NCBI GenBank assembly: GCA_027484405.1
Contig: JAIXTA010000027.1
Location: 1-54,710, forward strand
Reading direction: 5' to 3'
From: Burkholderiales bacterium
GTDB lineage: Bacteria > Pseudomonadota > Gammaproteobacteria > Burkholderiales > Burkholderiaceae_C
Length of the DNA: 54,710 nucleotides
This document shows positions 39,861 through 48,336 of the stretch, piece by piece. Position numbers and translations under genes: made by a program. The notes under the pieces are model-generated. The model worked only from the letters and a program-made list of their open reading frames with translations. It was not told the DNA's origin and made no database searches. The number at the start of each line of letters is the position of its first letter. Positions within the stretch are counted from its first letter, which is position 1.

Positions 39861-40418
39861 TCAGCCGGCGTTCTTGCGCTGCTGCCAGAGCACGTCGCCA
39901 CCACCACCGCCAAAGCGGTTGAGCACGCGGGCCAGCACGAACAGCAGGTCCGACAGGCGGTTCAGGTAGCGCTGCGGATTGGGGTTCACGGCCTCTGCGG
40001 CGGCCAGGGCCACCACCGCGCGCTCGGCGCGGCGCGCCACGGTGCGGCAGACGTGCGCCAGCGACGCGGCGCGCGTGCCGGCCGGCAGGATGAACTCCGC
40101 CAGCCGCGGCAGGGTCTCGTTGTGCTGCGCGAGCGCGTTGTCCAGGCGCAGGATGTGCGCGTCCGTGATCATGGTGTAGCCCGGGATGCAGAGTTCGCCA
40201 CCGAGATCGAACAGATCGTTCTGCACGCCCACCAGCAGTTCGCGCACCTCGTCGGGCAGGGGCTCGCAGAGCAGCACGCCCAGGTTGGAGTTCAGCTCGT
40301 CCACATCGCCCATGGCCATCACGCGCAGGGCGTCCTTGCGGGTGCGGGTTCCGTCGCCCAGGCCGGTGGTGCCGTCGTCACCGGTGCGTGTGGCAATGGC
40401 AGAGAGTCGGTTGGCCAT
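39861..40418 (-). CDS. PduO-type cob(I)alamin adenosyltransferase
   Basis: A 185-residue ATP:cob(I)alamin adenosyltransferase that makes adenosylcobalamin. The N-terminal ATP-binding motif TRTGDDGTTGLGDGTR and the helices VDELNSNLGVLL, HVCRTVARRAERAVVAL and YLNRLSDLLFVLARVLNR are complete. The start at 40418 (MANRLSAIATR) matches the family. It is a stand-alone gene divergent from the next FAD-oxidase gene. The cobalamin-binding protein at 19714 is the only other B12-linked gene seen. Confidence 0.95.
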   Translation of the reverse strand: MANRLSAIATRTGDDGTTGLGDGTRTRKDALRVMAMGDVDELNSNLGVLLCEPLPDEVRELLVGVQNDLFDLGGELCIPGYTMITDAHILRLDNALAQHNETLPRLAEFILPAGTRAASLAHVCRTVARRAERAVVALAAAEAVNPNPQRYLNRLSDLLFVLARVLNRFGGGGGDVLWQQRKNAG

Positions 40419-40524
40419 GGGCGGGGGGTCCTTGCTGCGCGGCTGAACTTGAATCGGCGGCATTCTAGGTGCGCTCCGCAAAGGCGCAGATAATCGGCCT
40501 GCCCGCTGTCCACCAGGTGACCCC

Positions 40525-41943
40525 ATGAATGCTCCGCTGCCCCTGCGCACCACGCCGCCGCTGACCGAGGCCTTTCTCGCCGCACTCAAGGCGCGCTTTG
40601 GCGATCAGGCCAGCACCGCGCAGGCCGTGCGCGAGCACCACGGGCGCGACGAGTCGCCCTTTCCGCTCACGCCGCCCGATGCCGTGGTCTTCGCCCGCAG
40701 CACCCAGGACATTGCCGACTGCGTGGCCCTGTGCGCAGCCCATGCCGTGCCCGTGGTGCCCTATGGTGCGGGCTCCTCGCTGGAGGGCAACTTCCTGGCG
40801 GTGCAGGGCGGGGTGTGCATCGATGTGTCGCAGATGAACGCCATTCTGGCCATCAATGCCGAGGACCTCACGGCCACCGTGCAGGCCGGCGTGACGCGCA
40901 AGCAGCTCAATGAGGCGCTCAAGGACACGGGCCTGTTCTTTCCGATCGACCCCGGCGCAGACGCCAGCCTGGGCGGCATGAGCGCCACGCGTGCCAGCGG
41001 CACCAATGCCGTGCGCTACGGCACCATGCGCGAGAACGTGCTCGGCCTGACGGTGGTCACCCCCGCCGGGCAGGTGATCCACACCGCCCGCCGCGCCCGC
41101 AAGAGCAGCGCTGGCTACGACCTCACGCGCCTGTACGTGGGCAGCGAAGGGACGCTGGGCGTGATTGCCGAGGTGACCGTGAAGCTCTATCCGCAGCCCG
41201 AGGCGATCAGCGCTGCGGTCTGCACCTTTCCGAGCGTGGACGACGCCGTGGCCACCACGATCGAGATCATCCAGATGGGCGTACCGATCGCCCGCTGCGA
41301 GATCCTGGATGCCAACGCCGTGGCGGCCGTGAACAAGCACGACCAGCTGACCCTGCCCGAGCAGCCGATGCTGCTGTTTGAATTTCATGGTTCGCCGGCC
41401 AGCGTGCGCGAGCAGGCTGAAACGGTGCAGGCGATCGCGGCCGAGCACGGCGGCGGCCACTTCGAGTGGGCCGACAAGCCCGAGGACCGCAGCCGCCTCT
41501 GGAAGGCGCGACACAACGCCTACTTCGCCCTGCTGCAGATGAAACCCGGCTGCCGCGCCGTGACCACCGACACCTGCGTGCCCATCTCACGCCTGGCCGA
41601 GTGCTTCCGCGACACCGTGGCCGACTGCGAACGCTTGAAGACCGAGCACGGCATTCCCTACGGCATCGTCGGCCACGTGGGTGACGGCAACTTCCACGTG
41701 CTGATGCTCTGCGACCCGGCCCAGCCCGAGGAGCGCGACTGGGTCGAGGCCGTGAATGACCGCCTGGTGCAGCGCGCGCTCGATCTGGACGGCACCTGCA
41801 CCGGCGAGCATGGCGTGGGCCTGCACAAGATCGACTTCCTCGTGAAGGAACACGGCGACGCCACGCTGGATGTGATGCGCGCCATCAAGCGTGCGCTGGA
41901 CCCGCAGAACCTGATGAATCCGGGGAAGATTCTGCGGCTGTAG
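40525..41943 (+). CDS. FAD-linked D-2-hydroxyacid dehydrogenase (D-lactate dehydrogenase/GlcD-like)
   Basis: A 472-residue vanillyl-alcohol-oxidase-type flavoprotein. The FAD-binding domain has VVPYGAGSSLEGNFL, GADASLGGMSATRASGTNAV and GSEGTLGVIAEVTVKL. The C-terminal FAD-oxidase domain has VGHVGDGNFHVLMLCDP and TCTGEHGVGLHKIDFL, where the HxxDGNFH and GEHGxG motifs contribute substrate and metal residues. It oxidises D-lactate or a similar acid and passes electrons to the membrane. It is paralogous to GlcD at 44524 but stands alone. AGGTGA lies upstream of the ATG. Confidence 0.93.
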   Translation: MNAPLPLRTTPPLTEAFLAALKARFGDQASTAQAVREHHGRDESPFPLTPPDAVVFARSTQDIADCVALCAAHAVPVVPYGAGSSLEGNFLAVQGGVCIDVSQMNAILAINAEDLTATVQAGVTRKQLNEALKDTGLFFPIDPGADASLGGMSATRASGTNAVRYGTMRENVLGLTVVTPAGQVIHTARRARKSSAGYDLTRLYVGSEGTLGVIAEVTVKLYPQPEAISAAVCTFPSVDDAVATTIEIIQMGVPIARCEILDANAVAAVNKHDQLTLPEQPMLLFEFHGSPASVREQAETVQAIAAEHGGGHFEWADKPEDRSRLWKARHNAYFALLQMKPGCRAVTTDTCVPISRLAECFRDTVADCERLKTEHGIPYGIVGHVGDGNFHVLMLCDPAQPEERDWVEAVNDRLVQRALDLDGTCTGEHGVGLHKIDFLVKEHGDATLDVMRAIKRALDPQNLMNPGKILRL

Positions 41944-42024
41944 CCAGGCCGCTCAAGCCGATCCGGTTAGTCGCCCCGCGAGGGAATGTGCTTGGCAGCA
42001 CCGCGCCCCGGTACGAGGAAAATG

Positions 42025-42092
42025 CCTTCCCGCTTGTCTGGTGCGGCTTTCCAGCCCGTTTGGCCTGGAAAGCCGCATGAATGCTGGATCTG
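42025..42092 (+). repeat. Dispersed hairpin repeat, copy J
   Basis: The best-preserved stem in the window: TGCGGCTTTCCAGCC / TGGCCTGGAAAGCCGCA, with CTTCCCGCTTGTCTGG on the left and the tail TGAATGCTGGATCTG. It lies between two convergent genes, 19 bases from the stop of the lipoprotein gene at 42111, with its tail toward that stop. Confidence 0.85.
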
Positions 42093-42110
42093 AGTTCTTG
42101 AGTCCGGGCC

Positions 42111-42455
42111 TCAGCTTGCGGCAGCAGGGCCCGCTGGCGCGGGGTTGGCCACGGGCGGTGTTGCACCCGGACGGTTGCACTTGCCCTGTTCCTGCAGCCA
42201 GTACACGGTGTTGCCCACCAGGGCCACGCTGCCCGAAACAATGCCGCTGACCGCCACGCCTGCAATCGTGCCGAGGATCTGCTCCGTGCAGCCCTGGCCG
42301 CCGCAGGACTGCAGATCGCTCACGCGCTTGGTGTCGAGCGTCATGCGCTTGCGCTCCATCTGGCAGGCGCTGTCGTAGCTCACCTGGGTGGAGGGCGTGA
42401 CGATGACGCAGCCGCCCAGCAGCAGGATGGCAGGAAGGAGCATGAACGCGCGCAT
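42111..42455 (-). CDS. Small lipoprotein of unknown function
   Basis: A 114-residue protein with a lipobox, LLLGGC (Cys16), after MRAFMLLPAI. The mature part has a Cys pair in QSCGGQGCTEQ, a hydrophobic Gly-rich stretch (ILGTIAGVAVSGIVSGSVALVG) that could cross or dip into a membrane, and a Pro/Ala tail. The ribosome site is GGAGAATC-like, 5 bases ahead of the ATG. No family recognised. Confidence 0.7.
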   Translation of the reverse strand: MRAFMLLPAILLLGGCVIVTPSTQVSYDSACQMERKRMTLDTKRVSDLQSCGGQGCTEQILGTIAGVAVSGIVSGSVALVGNTVYWLQEQGKCNRPGATPPVANPAPAGPAAAS

Positions 42456-42566
42456 GGAGAATCCTTGGATGAAGGTGAAACCTGGACAGTCCTCAAGCGT
42501 ATCCACACCGGCGGAGTGCCGCTGTGAGGCACTTCCCTTGAATCTGTGAGGTGTGGCTGCCGAGCC

Positions 42567-43283
42567 TCAGCCAACAGGCGCTTCTGGCAGCACGAGGCGC
42601 ACGCGTTCGCGCCACCACATCCAGCTGATCGAGAAGAAGCCGATCACGAAGATCAGCGCGCCCCACCATTCGGTCACGTTTTCCACGCGCGTTTTCAGCT
42701 CGCCGCCGATCACCGCGGCCACGATGGCGTTGCCCACGCCCAGCAGCACCAGGGTCACAGCCAGGCTGACCATGCTGCGCTCGATCAGCCGCGGTAGTTG
42801 CAGGCGGCCGGCGCGCACGGCACGCTGCACGGCTGCGCCGGCAATCAGCAGGCACAGGCAGGTGAAGCCGAAATAGATCACCGTGCCGTACTGCCGCAGC
42901 CAGCGGTAGATCTGTCCCTCCGTCCCGAGAAAGGCGCCGTAGAGCACCAGGGCCACTGCCGCGGTGATGCCCAGGGGCGCCAGCCAGCGCAAGCCGCTGC
43001 CCGGCCCGGCCAGGGGCGCAATCCAGCGCGCCATGAGCAACCAGACCAGCGCCTGCAAGGCGGCGGCCGGCAGCACAAAGGCGCGAAAGATGTAGTTGGG
43101 CAGGTCGTGGCGCGCCGCCCGGCTGACCGACACGCAGCCCTCCCAGAAGGGGTTGCAGGCCGGAATGAGCTGCAGATGCGTGGATAGCGCCCACGCAGTC
43201 AGCGTGCCCACGAGCGGCAGCAGGCCGGCGAGGAACGCGAGCGGCCAGAGCGACAGGCTTGTGCGACGGTCAGTTGAGGACAT
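42567..43283 (-). CDS. Six-helix membrane protein of unknown function
   Basis: A 238-residue protein of about six hydrophobic segments. The segment PACNPFWEGCVSVSRAARHDLPNYIFRAFVLPAAALQAL resembles the first part of the Frag1/DRAM/Sfk1 family. The last helices end in WWRERVRLVLPEA. The start at 43283 (MSSTDRRTS) gives a short cytoplasmic head. It is divergent from the LysR-type gene across a 243-base region that contains a perfect inverted repeat, so it could be a target of that regulator. Confidence 0.7.
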   Translation of the reverse strand: MSSTDRRTSLSLWPLAFLAGLLPLVGTLTAWALSTHLQLIPACNPFWEGCVSVSRAARHDLPNYIFRAFVLPAAALQALVWLLMARWIAPLAGPGSGLRWLAPLGITAAVALVLYGAFLGTEGQIYRWLRQYGTVIYFGFTCLCLLIAGAAVQRAVRAGRLQLPRLIERSMVSLAVTLVLLGVGNAIVAAVIGGELKTRVENVTEWWGALIFVIGFFSISWMWWRERVRLVLPEAPVG

Positions 43284-43478
43284 GAGCAGGGTCAGGGTGG
43301 GCCGACGTGGGTGGGTCTGGATCGCACAGATCGGGTCGCGGTGCAGACGGGTACCGCACGCCGGCGGCTCCCATGAATCGCCACGGGGTTTGGGGGGGCG
43401 GATCGACGGCGGCTGGTCGCGATTGAGCCTGTGCTTGGGTTTTTCGGCAATGCAGGGAAAACTCTCGACTCGCTCGAT

Positions 43479-43502
43479 GAGCGCGACGTCTGTGTCGCGC
43501 TC
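43479..43502. promoter_or_regulatory. Inverted repeat upstream of the LysR-type gene
   Basis: GAGCGCGAC and GTCGCGCTC (9-base perfect arms, 6-base spacer) lie 24 bases before the regulator ATG in the divergent region. They could be an autoregulatory operator or a leader hairpin. The classical LysR T-N11-A form is not obvious in it. Confidence 0.4.
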
Positions 43503-43526
43503 GGCCCACCGAACCGCCACCGCTGA

Positions 43527-44396
43527 ATGAATCGCATCCCGCCCATCCACGCGCTGCTTGCCTTTGAAGCCTCCGCCCGTCACGGCAGCATGGCTGCGGC
43601 GGCCGGTGAACTCTGCGTGACCCCCTCGGCCATCAGCCACCGCATCCGGCAGTTGGAGGAGTTCATCGGCCAGACGCTGATTGAGCGCGGCGGCAGCCAG
43701 TGGTGGCTCACGGCGGCGGGGCATGACTACCTGCGCATCGTGCGCGCCGGGCTGGAGACCCTGGGCACCCTGCCGCGCACGCCGCTCTTGCGCCAGCGCC
43801 TGCGCGTGGCGGTGCCGCCCACCTTCGGGCGCCAGCTCTTTGTGCCGCGTCTGAACGACTTTCTCGAGCGCTATCCGGAGATCGATCTCACGGTGCAGCT
43901 CACCATCCCGCTGCTGGACGTGCGCGGCGAGGAGAGCGACGTGGAGATCCGCTTTGGCAACGGCGTGTACCAGGACGTCGTTACCGAGCGCCTGATTGCC
44001 GAGACGGTGTTTCCGGTGGCCAGCCCGGCGTATCTGGCCGCCCAGGGCCCCTTCAAGCAGCCGGCGGATCTGCAGCGCGCGCGCCTGCTCAAGAGCCCGC
44101 TGGAGCCCTGGGCGCCCTGGCTGGAGGCCGCCGGCGCCGCCGGTGCCGAGCTGCCCGGCGCGCCGCAGTTCAACGACGCCGGCCTGCTCATGGAGGCCGC
44201 CATGGCCGGGCAGGGCATCGCGCTGGGGCGCATGAGCCTGTGCAAGCCCTGGCTCGAGGCGGGCAAGCTGGTGCGCGTGACCGATCTGGAGGTGCCCTCG
44301 CCGCACGGCTACTGGCTCACCTACCGCCAACCCAGCCTGGAGCGGCAGGAAGTGCGCCTGTTCGTGGACTGGCTCAAGGCCACGCTGAACGGCTGA
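43527..44396 (+). CDS. GcvA-like LysR-type transcriptional regulator
   Basis: A 289-residue LysR regulator: winged HTH at 1-62 (PPIHALLAFEASARHGSMAA, CVTPSAISHRIRQLEEFIG) and a type-2 periplasmic-binding effector domain (LRVAVPPTFGRQLFVPRLND, EIRFGNGVYQDVVTERLI). It resembles the GcvA/AmpR branch. It lies 127 bases ahead of glcD in the same direction and is divergent from the membrane protein gene, so control of the glc operon by a 2-hydroxyacid is a reasonable guess. Confidence 0.9.
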   Translation: MNRIPPIHALLAFEASARHGSMAAAAGELCVTPSAISHRIRQLEEFIGQTLIERGGSQWWLTAAGHDYLRIVRAGLETLGTLPRTPLLRQRLRVAVPPTFGRQLFVPRLNDFLERYPEIDLTVQLTIPLLDVRGEESDVEIRFGNGVYQDVVTERLIAETVFPVASPAYLAAQGPFKQPADLQRARLLKSPLEPWAPWLEAAGAAGAELPGAPQFNDAGLLMEAAMAGQGIALGRMSLCKPWLEAGKLVRVTDLEVPSPHGYWLTYRQPSLERQEVRLFVDWLKATLNG

Positions 44397-44523
44397 GCCC
44401 GGCGTGGTGCTGCGGGTTAACCCCGCCGCACCGGGTTTCAGCACCGGCTTGAAACGGATTCACTCGCGGCAGCGGCGGGGCGTCCATAGAATCCCTCGGA
44501 CATCTGAATACGAGGCCCGCGCC

Positions 44524-46023
44524 ATGAACGCACCCATCGAACACGCCGTGGTCACTGCCGTTGACCTTGAACGTCAGCGTGCCGTGGTCGCGGCCCTCAA
44601 GCCCCTGCTGCCCGCCCACTGCATCCTCTGGCGCGAGGAAGACACCACGCCCTACGAGTGCGACGGCCTTACGCTCTGGAAGCAGCTGCCCATGGTGGTG
44701 GTGCTGCCCGAGACCGAGGCGCAGGTGATTGCCGTGCTCAAGACCTGCCACCAGCTGGGCGTGCCGGTGGTGCCGCGCGGTGCGGGTACGGGCTTGAGCG
44801 GCGGCGCCACGCCCATGGGCAATGGCGTGCTGCTGGGCCTGGCCAAGTTCAACAAGATCCTCAAGGTCGATGCCTACACCCGCACGGCTGTGGTGCAGCC
44901 CGGCGTGCGCAACCTCGCCATCAGCGACGCCGCCGCCCCCTTCAAGCTCTACTACGCGCCCGACCCCTCCAGCCAGATTGCCTGCACGATCGGCGGCAAC
45001 GTGGCCGAGAACTCCGGCGGCGTGCATTGCCTGAAGTACGGCCTCACGGTGCACAACGTGCTCAAGGTGCGCGCCATCACCATGCAGGGCGAGGTGGTGG
45101 AGTACGGCAGCCTCGCGCCCGACGCGGCGGGGCTAGACCTGCTGAGCGTCTTCATCGGCAGCGAGGGCATGCTCGGTGTCGTGACCGAGGTGACCGTGAA
45201 GCTGGTGCCCAAGCCTGCGGTGCAGCGCGTGATCATGGCCAGCTTCGATGACGTGGAGGTGGCCGGCAATGCCGTGGCCGCCATCATTGCCGCCGGCATC
45301 ATCCCGGCCGGGCTGGAGATGATGGACCAGCCCGCCACGCAGATGGTCGAGCCCTTCGTCAAGGCCGGCTACGACCTGGATGCCAAGGCCATCCTGCTGT
45401 GCGAGGCCGACGGCACGCCCGAGGAAGTGGCCGACGAGATCGCCCGCATGAAGGCGGTGTTCGAGAAGAGCGGCGCCACGCGCCTGCAGGTGAGCGAGAG
45501 CGAGGCCGAGCGCCTGCGCTTCTGGGCCGGCCGCAAGAACGCCTTCCCGGCGGCGGGCCGCGTGAGCCCGGCCTACTACTGCATGGACGGCACCATCCCG
45601 CGCAAGCGCCTCGGCGAAATGCTCAAGGCCATCGCGCAGATGGAGACCAAGTACGACATGCGCTGCCCCAACGTCTTTCACGCCGGCGACGGCAACCTGC
45701 ACCCGTTGATCCTCTTCGACGACAACGACCCGGACAGCGTGGCCCGCGCCGAGGCCTTTGGCGTGGAGATCCTTGAGATGTGCGTGGCCCTGGGCGGCAC
45801 CATCACCGGCGAGCACGGCGTGGGCGTGGAGAAGATCGCGCAGATGTGCAGCCAGTTTCCGGACGCCGAGCGCGATTCCTTCTTTGCCGTGAAGCGCGCC
45901 TTCGACCCAGACGGCCTGCTCAACCCGGAGAAGTGCATTCCCACCCTGCACCGCTGTGCCGAATACGGCCGCATGAAGGTCAGCGGCGGCAAGCTGCCCT
46001 TTGCGGAGCTGGAACGCCTCTAG
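44524..46023 (+). CDS. glcD: Glycolate oxidase subunit GlcD
   Basis: A 499-residue FAD-binding catalytic subunit of the membrane-linked glycolate/D-2-hydroxyacid dehydrogenase. Seen: VVPRGAGTGLSGGATPMG (FAD pyrophosphate loop), ACTIGGNVAENSGGVHCLKYG, GSEGMLGVVTEVTVKL, HAGDGNLHPLILFD and TITGEHGVGVEKI. Length matches E. coli GlcD (499). The frame is open upstream to 44404, but the ATG at 44524 is the family start. A dispersed hairpin repeat (copy K) separates it from glcE. Confidence 0.96.
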   Translation: MNAPIEHAVVTAVDLERQRAVVAALKPLLPAHCILWREEDTTPYECDGLTLWKQLPMVVVLPETEAQVIAVLKTCHQLGVPVVPRGAGTGLSGGATPMGNGVLLGLAKFNKILKVDAYTRTAVVQPGVRNLAISDAAAPFKLYYAPDPSSQIACTIGGNVAENSGGVHCLKYGLTVHNVLKVRAITMQGEVVEYGSLAPDAAGLDLLSVFIGSEGMLGVVTEVTVKLVPKPAVQRVIMASFDDVEVAGNAVAAIIAAGIIPAGLEMMDQPATQMVEPFVKAGYDLDAKAILLCEADGTPEEVADEIARMKAVFEKSGATRLQVSESEAERLRFWAGRKNAFPAAGRVSPAYYCMDGTIPRKRLGEMLKAIAQMETKYDMRCPNVFHAGDGNLHPLILFDDNDPDSVARAEAFGVEILEMCVALGGTITGEHGVGVEKIAQMCSQFPDAERDSFFAVKRAFDPDGLLNPEKCIPTLHRCAEYGRMKVSGGKLPFAELERL

Positions 46024-46040
46024 CCCCGATCGGAGAGCCT

Positions 46041-46106
46041 GGATCCAGCATTCATGCGGTTTTTCAGGCCAAAGTGGCTGGAGAACCGCACCAGACAAGC
46101 GAGAAC
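46041..46106 (-). repeat. Dispersed hairpin repeat, copy K
   Basis: In the glcD direction it reads GGATCCAGCATTCATGCGG, TTTTTCAGGCC/GTGGCTGGAGAACCGC, then ACAAGCGAGAA. It starts 17 bases behind the glcD stop and lies inside the glc operon, about 60 bases before glcE. Confidence 0.85.
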
Positions 46107-46169
46107 GCCGTTCAGAAGCGCGTTTTTCGCCCAAGAAGAACACGGGCCTTGCGCCCACGGAGACCTGCC

Positions 46170-47243
46170 TTGGCGTCCAATGACATCGCCGCCGAACTGA
46201 TCGAGCGCATCCAGACCGCCGCCGCGAAGAAGACGCCGCTGCGCATCCGCGGCCACGGCAGCAAGGACTTCTATGGTGAATCGCTGGCCGGCGAGGTGCT
46301 CGATGTCTCGGGCCACAGCGGCATCATCAGCTACGAACCCACCGAACTCGTCATCACCGTGCGCTGCGGTACGCCGATTGCCGACGTGGAATCCGCGCTC
46401 GACGCCAAGGGCCAGATGCTGGCCTTCGAGCCGCCGGTGTTCGGCCGCACGCCGGCCACCGCAGGGACCATCGGCGGCGCCGTGGCGGCGGGCCTGGGCG
46501 GCCCGCAGGCCGGGTACAGCGGCCGCCCACGCGACTTTGTGCTCGGCGCCAAGCTCATCAACGGTCGCGGGCAACACCTGAGCTTCGGCGGCCAGGTGAT
46601 GAAGAACGTGGCCGGCTATGACGTGAGCCGCCTGCTGGCCGGCTCCTTCGGCGTGCTGGGTGTGATGACGGAACTGTCCATCAAGGTGCTGCCCAAGGCC
46701 CCTGCCGTGCAGACCCTGCAGTTCGCGCTCGATGAAGCCGGCGCCATTCGCAAGCTCAATGAATGGGGCGGTCAGCCCCTGCCGATCGTGGCCAGCTGCT
46801 GGAAGGACAATCAGCTCAGCATCCGCCTGGCCGGCGCCAAGGCCGCCGTGGACGCCGCCGCGCGCCGCCTGGGCGGCAAACCGCTGGACCACCTGCAGGC
46901 CCAGCGTTTCTGGCGCAGCCTGCGCGACCAGACCGACCCCTTCTTCACCGGCGCCGCCAGCCTCGTGCGCCTGGCCGTGCCGCCGGCCACGCCGCCGCTG
47001 GCCCTGGGCGGTGAGCAGATCATCGAGTGGGGCGGCGGCCAGCGCTGGGTGGCCAATGGCGATGTCGATGCCGCGCGCGCCGCAGCGCAGGCGGCCGGCG
47101 GCCATGCCGTGCGCTTTCGTGGCGGCAAGGGCCGCTTCATGAGCGAGCTGCAGGGGCCGCTGCTGGCCATCCACCAGCGCCTGAAAGCCGAATTCGACCC
47201 CGCCGGCATCTTCAACCCGCGGCGCATGGCAGTCGACTTCTGA
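46170..47243 (+). CDS. glcE: Glycolate oxidase subunit GlcE
   Basis: A 357-residue FAD-binding subunit. The FAD domain is visible in PLRIRGHGSKDFYGE, TPATAGTIGGAVAAGLGGP, GQVMKNVAGYDVSRLLAGS and FGVLGVMTELSIKVLP, and the C terminus is FDPAGIFNPRRM. Translation probably starts at TTG (46170), since GGAG lies upstream and the next residues fit the family; no ATG lies near. Its stop overlaps the start of the racemase-like gene by one base. Confidence 0.93.
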   Translation: MASNDIAAELIERIQTAAAKKTPLRIRGHGSKDFYGESLAGEVLDVSGHSGIISYEPTELVITVRCGTPIADVESALDAKGQMLAFEPPVFGRTPATAGTIGGAVAAGLGGPQAGYSGRPRDFVLGAKLINGRGQHLSFGGQVMKNVAGYDVSRLLAGSFGVLGVMTELSIKVLPKAPAVQTLQFALDEAGAIRKLNEWGGQPLPIVASCWKDNQLSIRLAGAKAAVDAAARRLGGKPLDHLQAQRFWRSLRDQTDPFFTGAASLVRLAVPPATPPLALGGEQIIEWGGGQRWVANGDVDAARAAAQAAGGHAVRFRGGKGRFMSELQGPLLAIHQRLKAEFDPAGIFNPRRMAVDF

Positions 47244-48328
47244 TGAGGATCAGCCACTTCACGGTCCGTGCGGTCAACCCGCCGCTGGCCACGCCGCACG
47301 CCACTGCCAGCGGCACGGTCACGCACTTTCCCATGGTGCTGCTGGACCTGCACACCGATGTCGGCGTGAGTGGCTGCGCCTACGTATTCACCTACGGCGC
47401 CTGGGCGCTCAAGCCGGTGGCGGAACTCCTGCGCGCCATGGAGCCGATGGTCAAGGGCCAGCCCTGTGCGCCGCAGCCCATCGAGCAGATGCTGCGCAAG
47501 CGCATGCGCCTGATCGGCCCGCACGGCCTCGTCACCATGGCCATGGCCGCCATCGACATGGCCGCCTGGGACGCCCACTGCAAGGCTGCCGGTCTGCCGC
47601 TGTACGCCGTGCTCGGCGGTACGCGCCGCGCCTCGCGCGCCTATGGCCCTGTGGGCATGAGCGGCATGCAGGGGGCCGCGCAGGAGGCCGAGGCGCAGGC
47701 CCGGCTGGGCTTCACGGCCATCAAGGCCAAGATCGGCTATGCCAGCGTGGATGAAGACCGCGCGGTCGTTGATGCCATGCGCCGCGCTGTGGTTCCGGCA
47801 GTCGGCCCCGGCGTGAAGCTGATGGTGGACTACAACCAGGCGCTGGATGTGCCCGAGGGCATGGCGCGCTGCAAGGCGCTCGATGCCGAGGGCTTGGTCT
47901 GGATCGAGGAGCCCACCACGGCCGAGGACCTGATCGGCCACGGCCGCATCAAGGACGCCGCCGTCACGCCCATCCAGGCCGGCGAGAACTGGTGGGGCCC
48001 GCTGGAGTTCCGCAAAGCCATCAATGCCGGCGCGAGCGATCTGCTCATGCCCGATGTGATGAAGATCGGTGGCATCACCAACTGGCTCAAGATCATGGCC
48101 ATGGCCGAGGTGTATGGCACGCCGCTCTCAAACCACCTCTTTCCCGAAGTGTCGGCCCACCTCATGGCCGTGAGCCCCACGGCCGGCTGGTTCGAGTTTG
48201 CCGACTGGAGCCACCCCATCCTGGCCGAGCCCCTGGACGCGCAGGACGGCCAGGTACTGCCCAGCGACAAGCCGGGCATCGGCCTCACGTGGGACGAATC
48301 CGCGATTCAACGTTTTCTTGTGGAGTAG
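47243..48328 (+). CDS. Mandelate-racemase-type enolase superfamily enzyme
   Basis: A 361-residue enolase-superfamily protein very similar to Pseudomonas mandelate racemase. The whole MR catalytic set is present: Lys161-x-Lys163 in FTAIKAKIGY, metal ligands Asp196 (VDYNQALDVP), Glu222 (WIEEPT) and Glu248 (QAGENWWG), Asp271 (PDVMKIGG), His298 (SNHLF) and Glu318 (GWFEF). The spacing from Asp196 on is nearly identical to the known enzyme. It should abstract the alpha proton of a 2-hydroxyacid and either racemise or dehydrate it. It is inserted between glcE and glcF, with TGATG coupling to glcE and 8 bases to glcF, so it is made with the oxidase. The exact substrate is unknown. Confidence 0.9.
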   Translation: MRISHFTVRAVNPPLATPHATASGTVTHFPMVLLDLHTDVGVSGCAYVFTYGAWALKPVAELLRAMEPMVKGQPCAPQPIEQMLRKRMRLIGPHGLVTMAMAAIDMAAWDAHCKAAGLPLYAVLGGTRRASRAYGPVGMSGMQGAAQEAEAQARLGFTAIKAKIGYASVDEDRAVVDAMRRAVVPAVGPGVKLMVDYNQALDVPEGMARCKALDAEGLVWIEEPTTAEDLIGHGRIKDAAVTPIQAGENWWGPLEFRKAINAGASDLLMPDVMKIGGITNWLKIMAMAEVYGTPLSNHLFPEVSAHLMAVSPTAGWFEFADWSHPILAEPLDAQDGQVLPSDKPGIGLTWDESAIQRFLVE

Positions 48329-48336
48329 GGCACACC

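Noticed and set aside
44449-44492. TTGAAA ... TAGAAT promoter pair upstream of glcD
   Set aside because: The two boxes are 32 bases apart, far from the usual 16-18.
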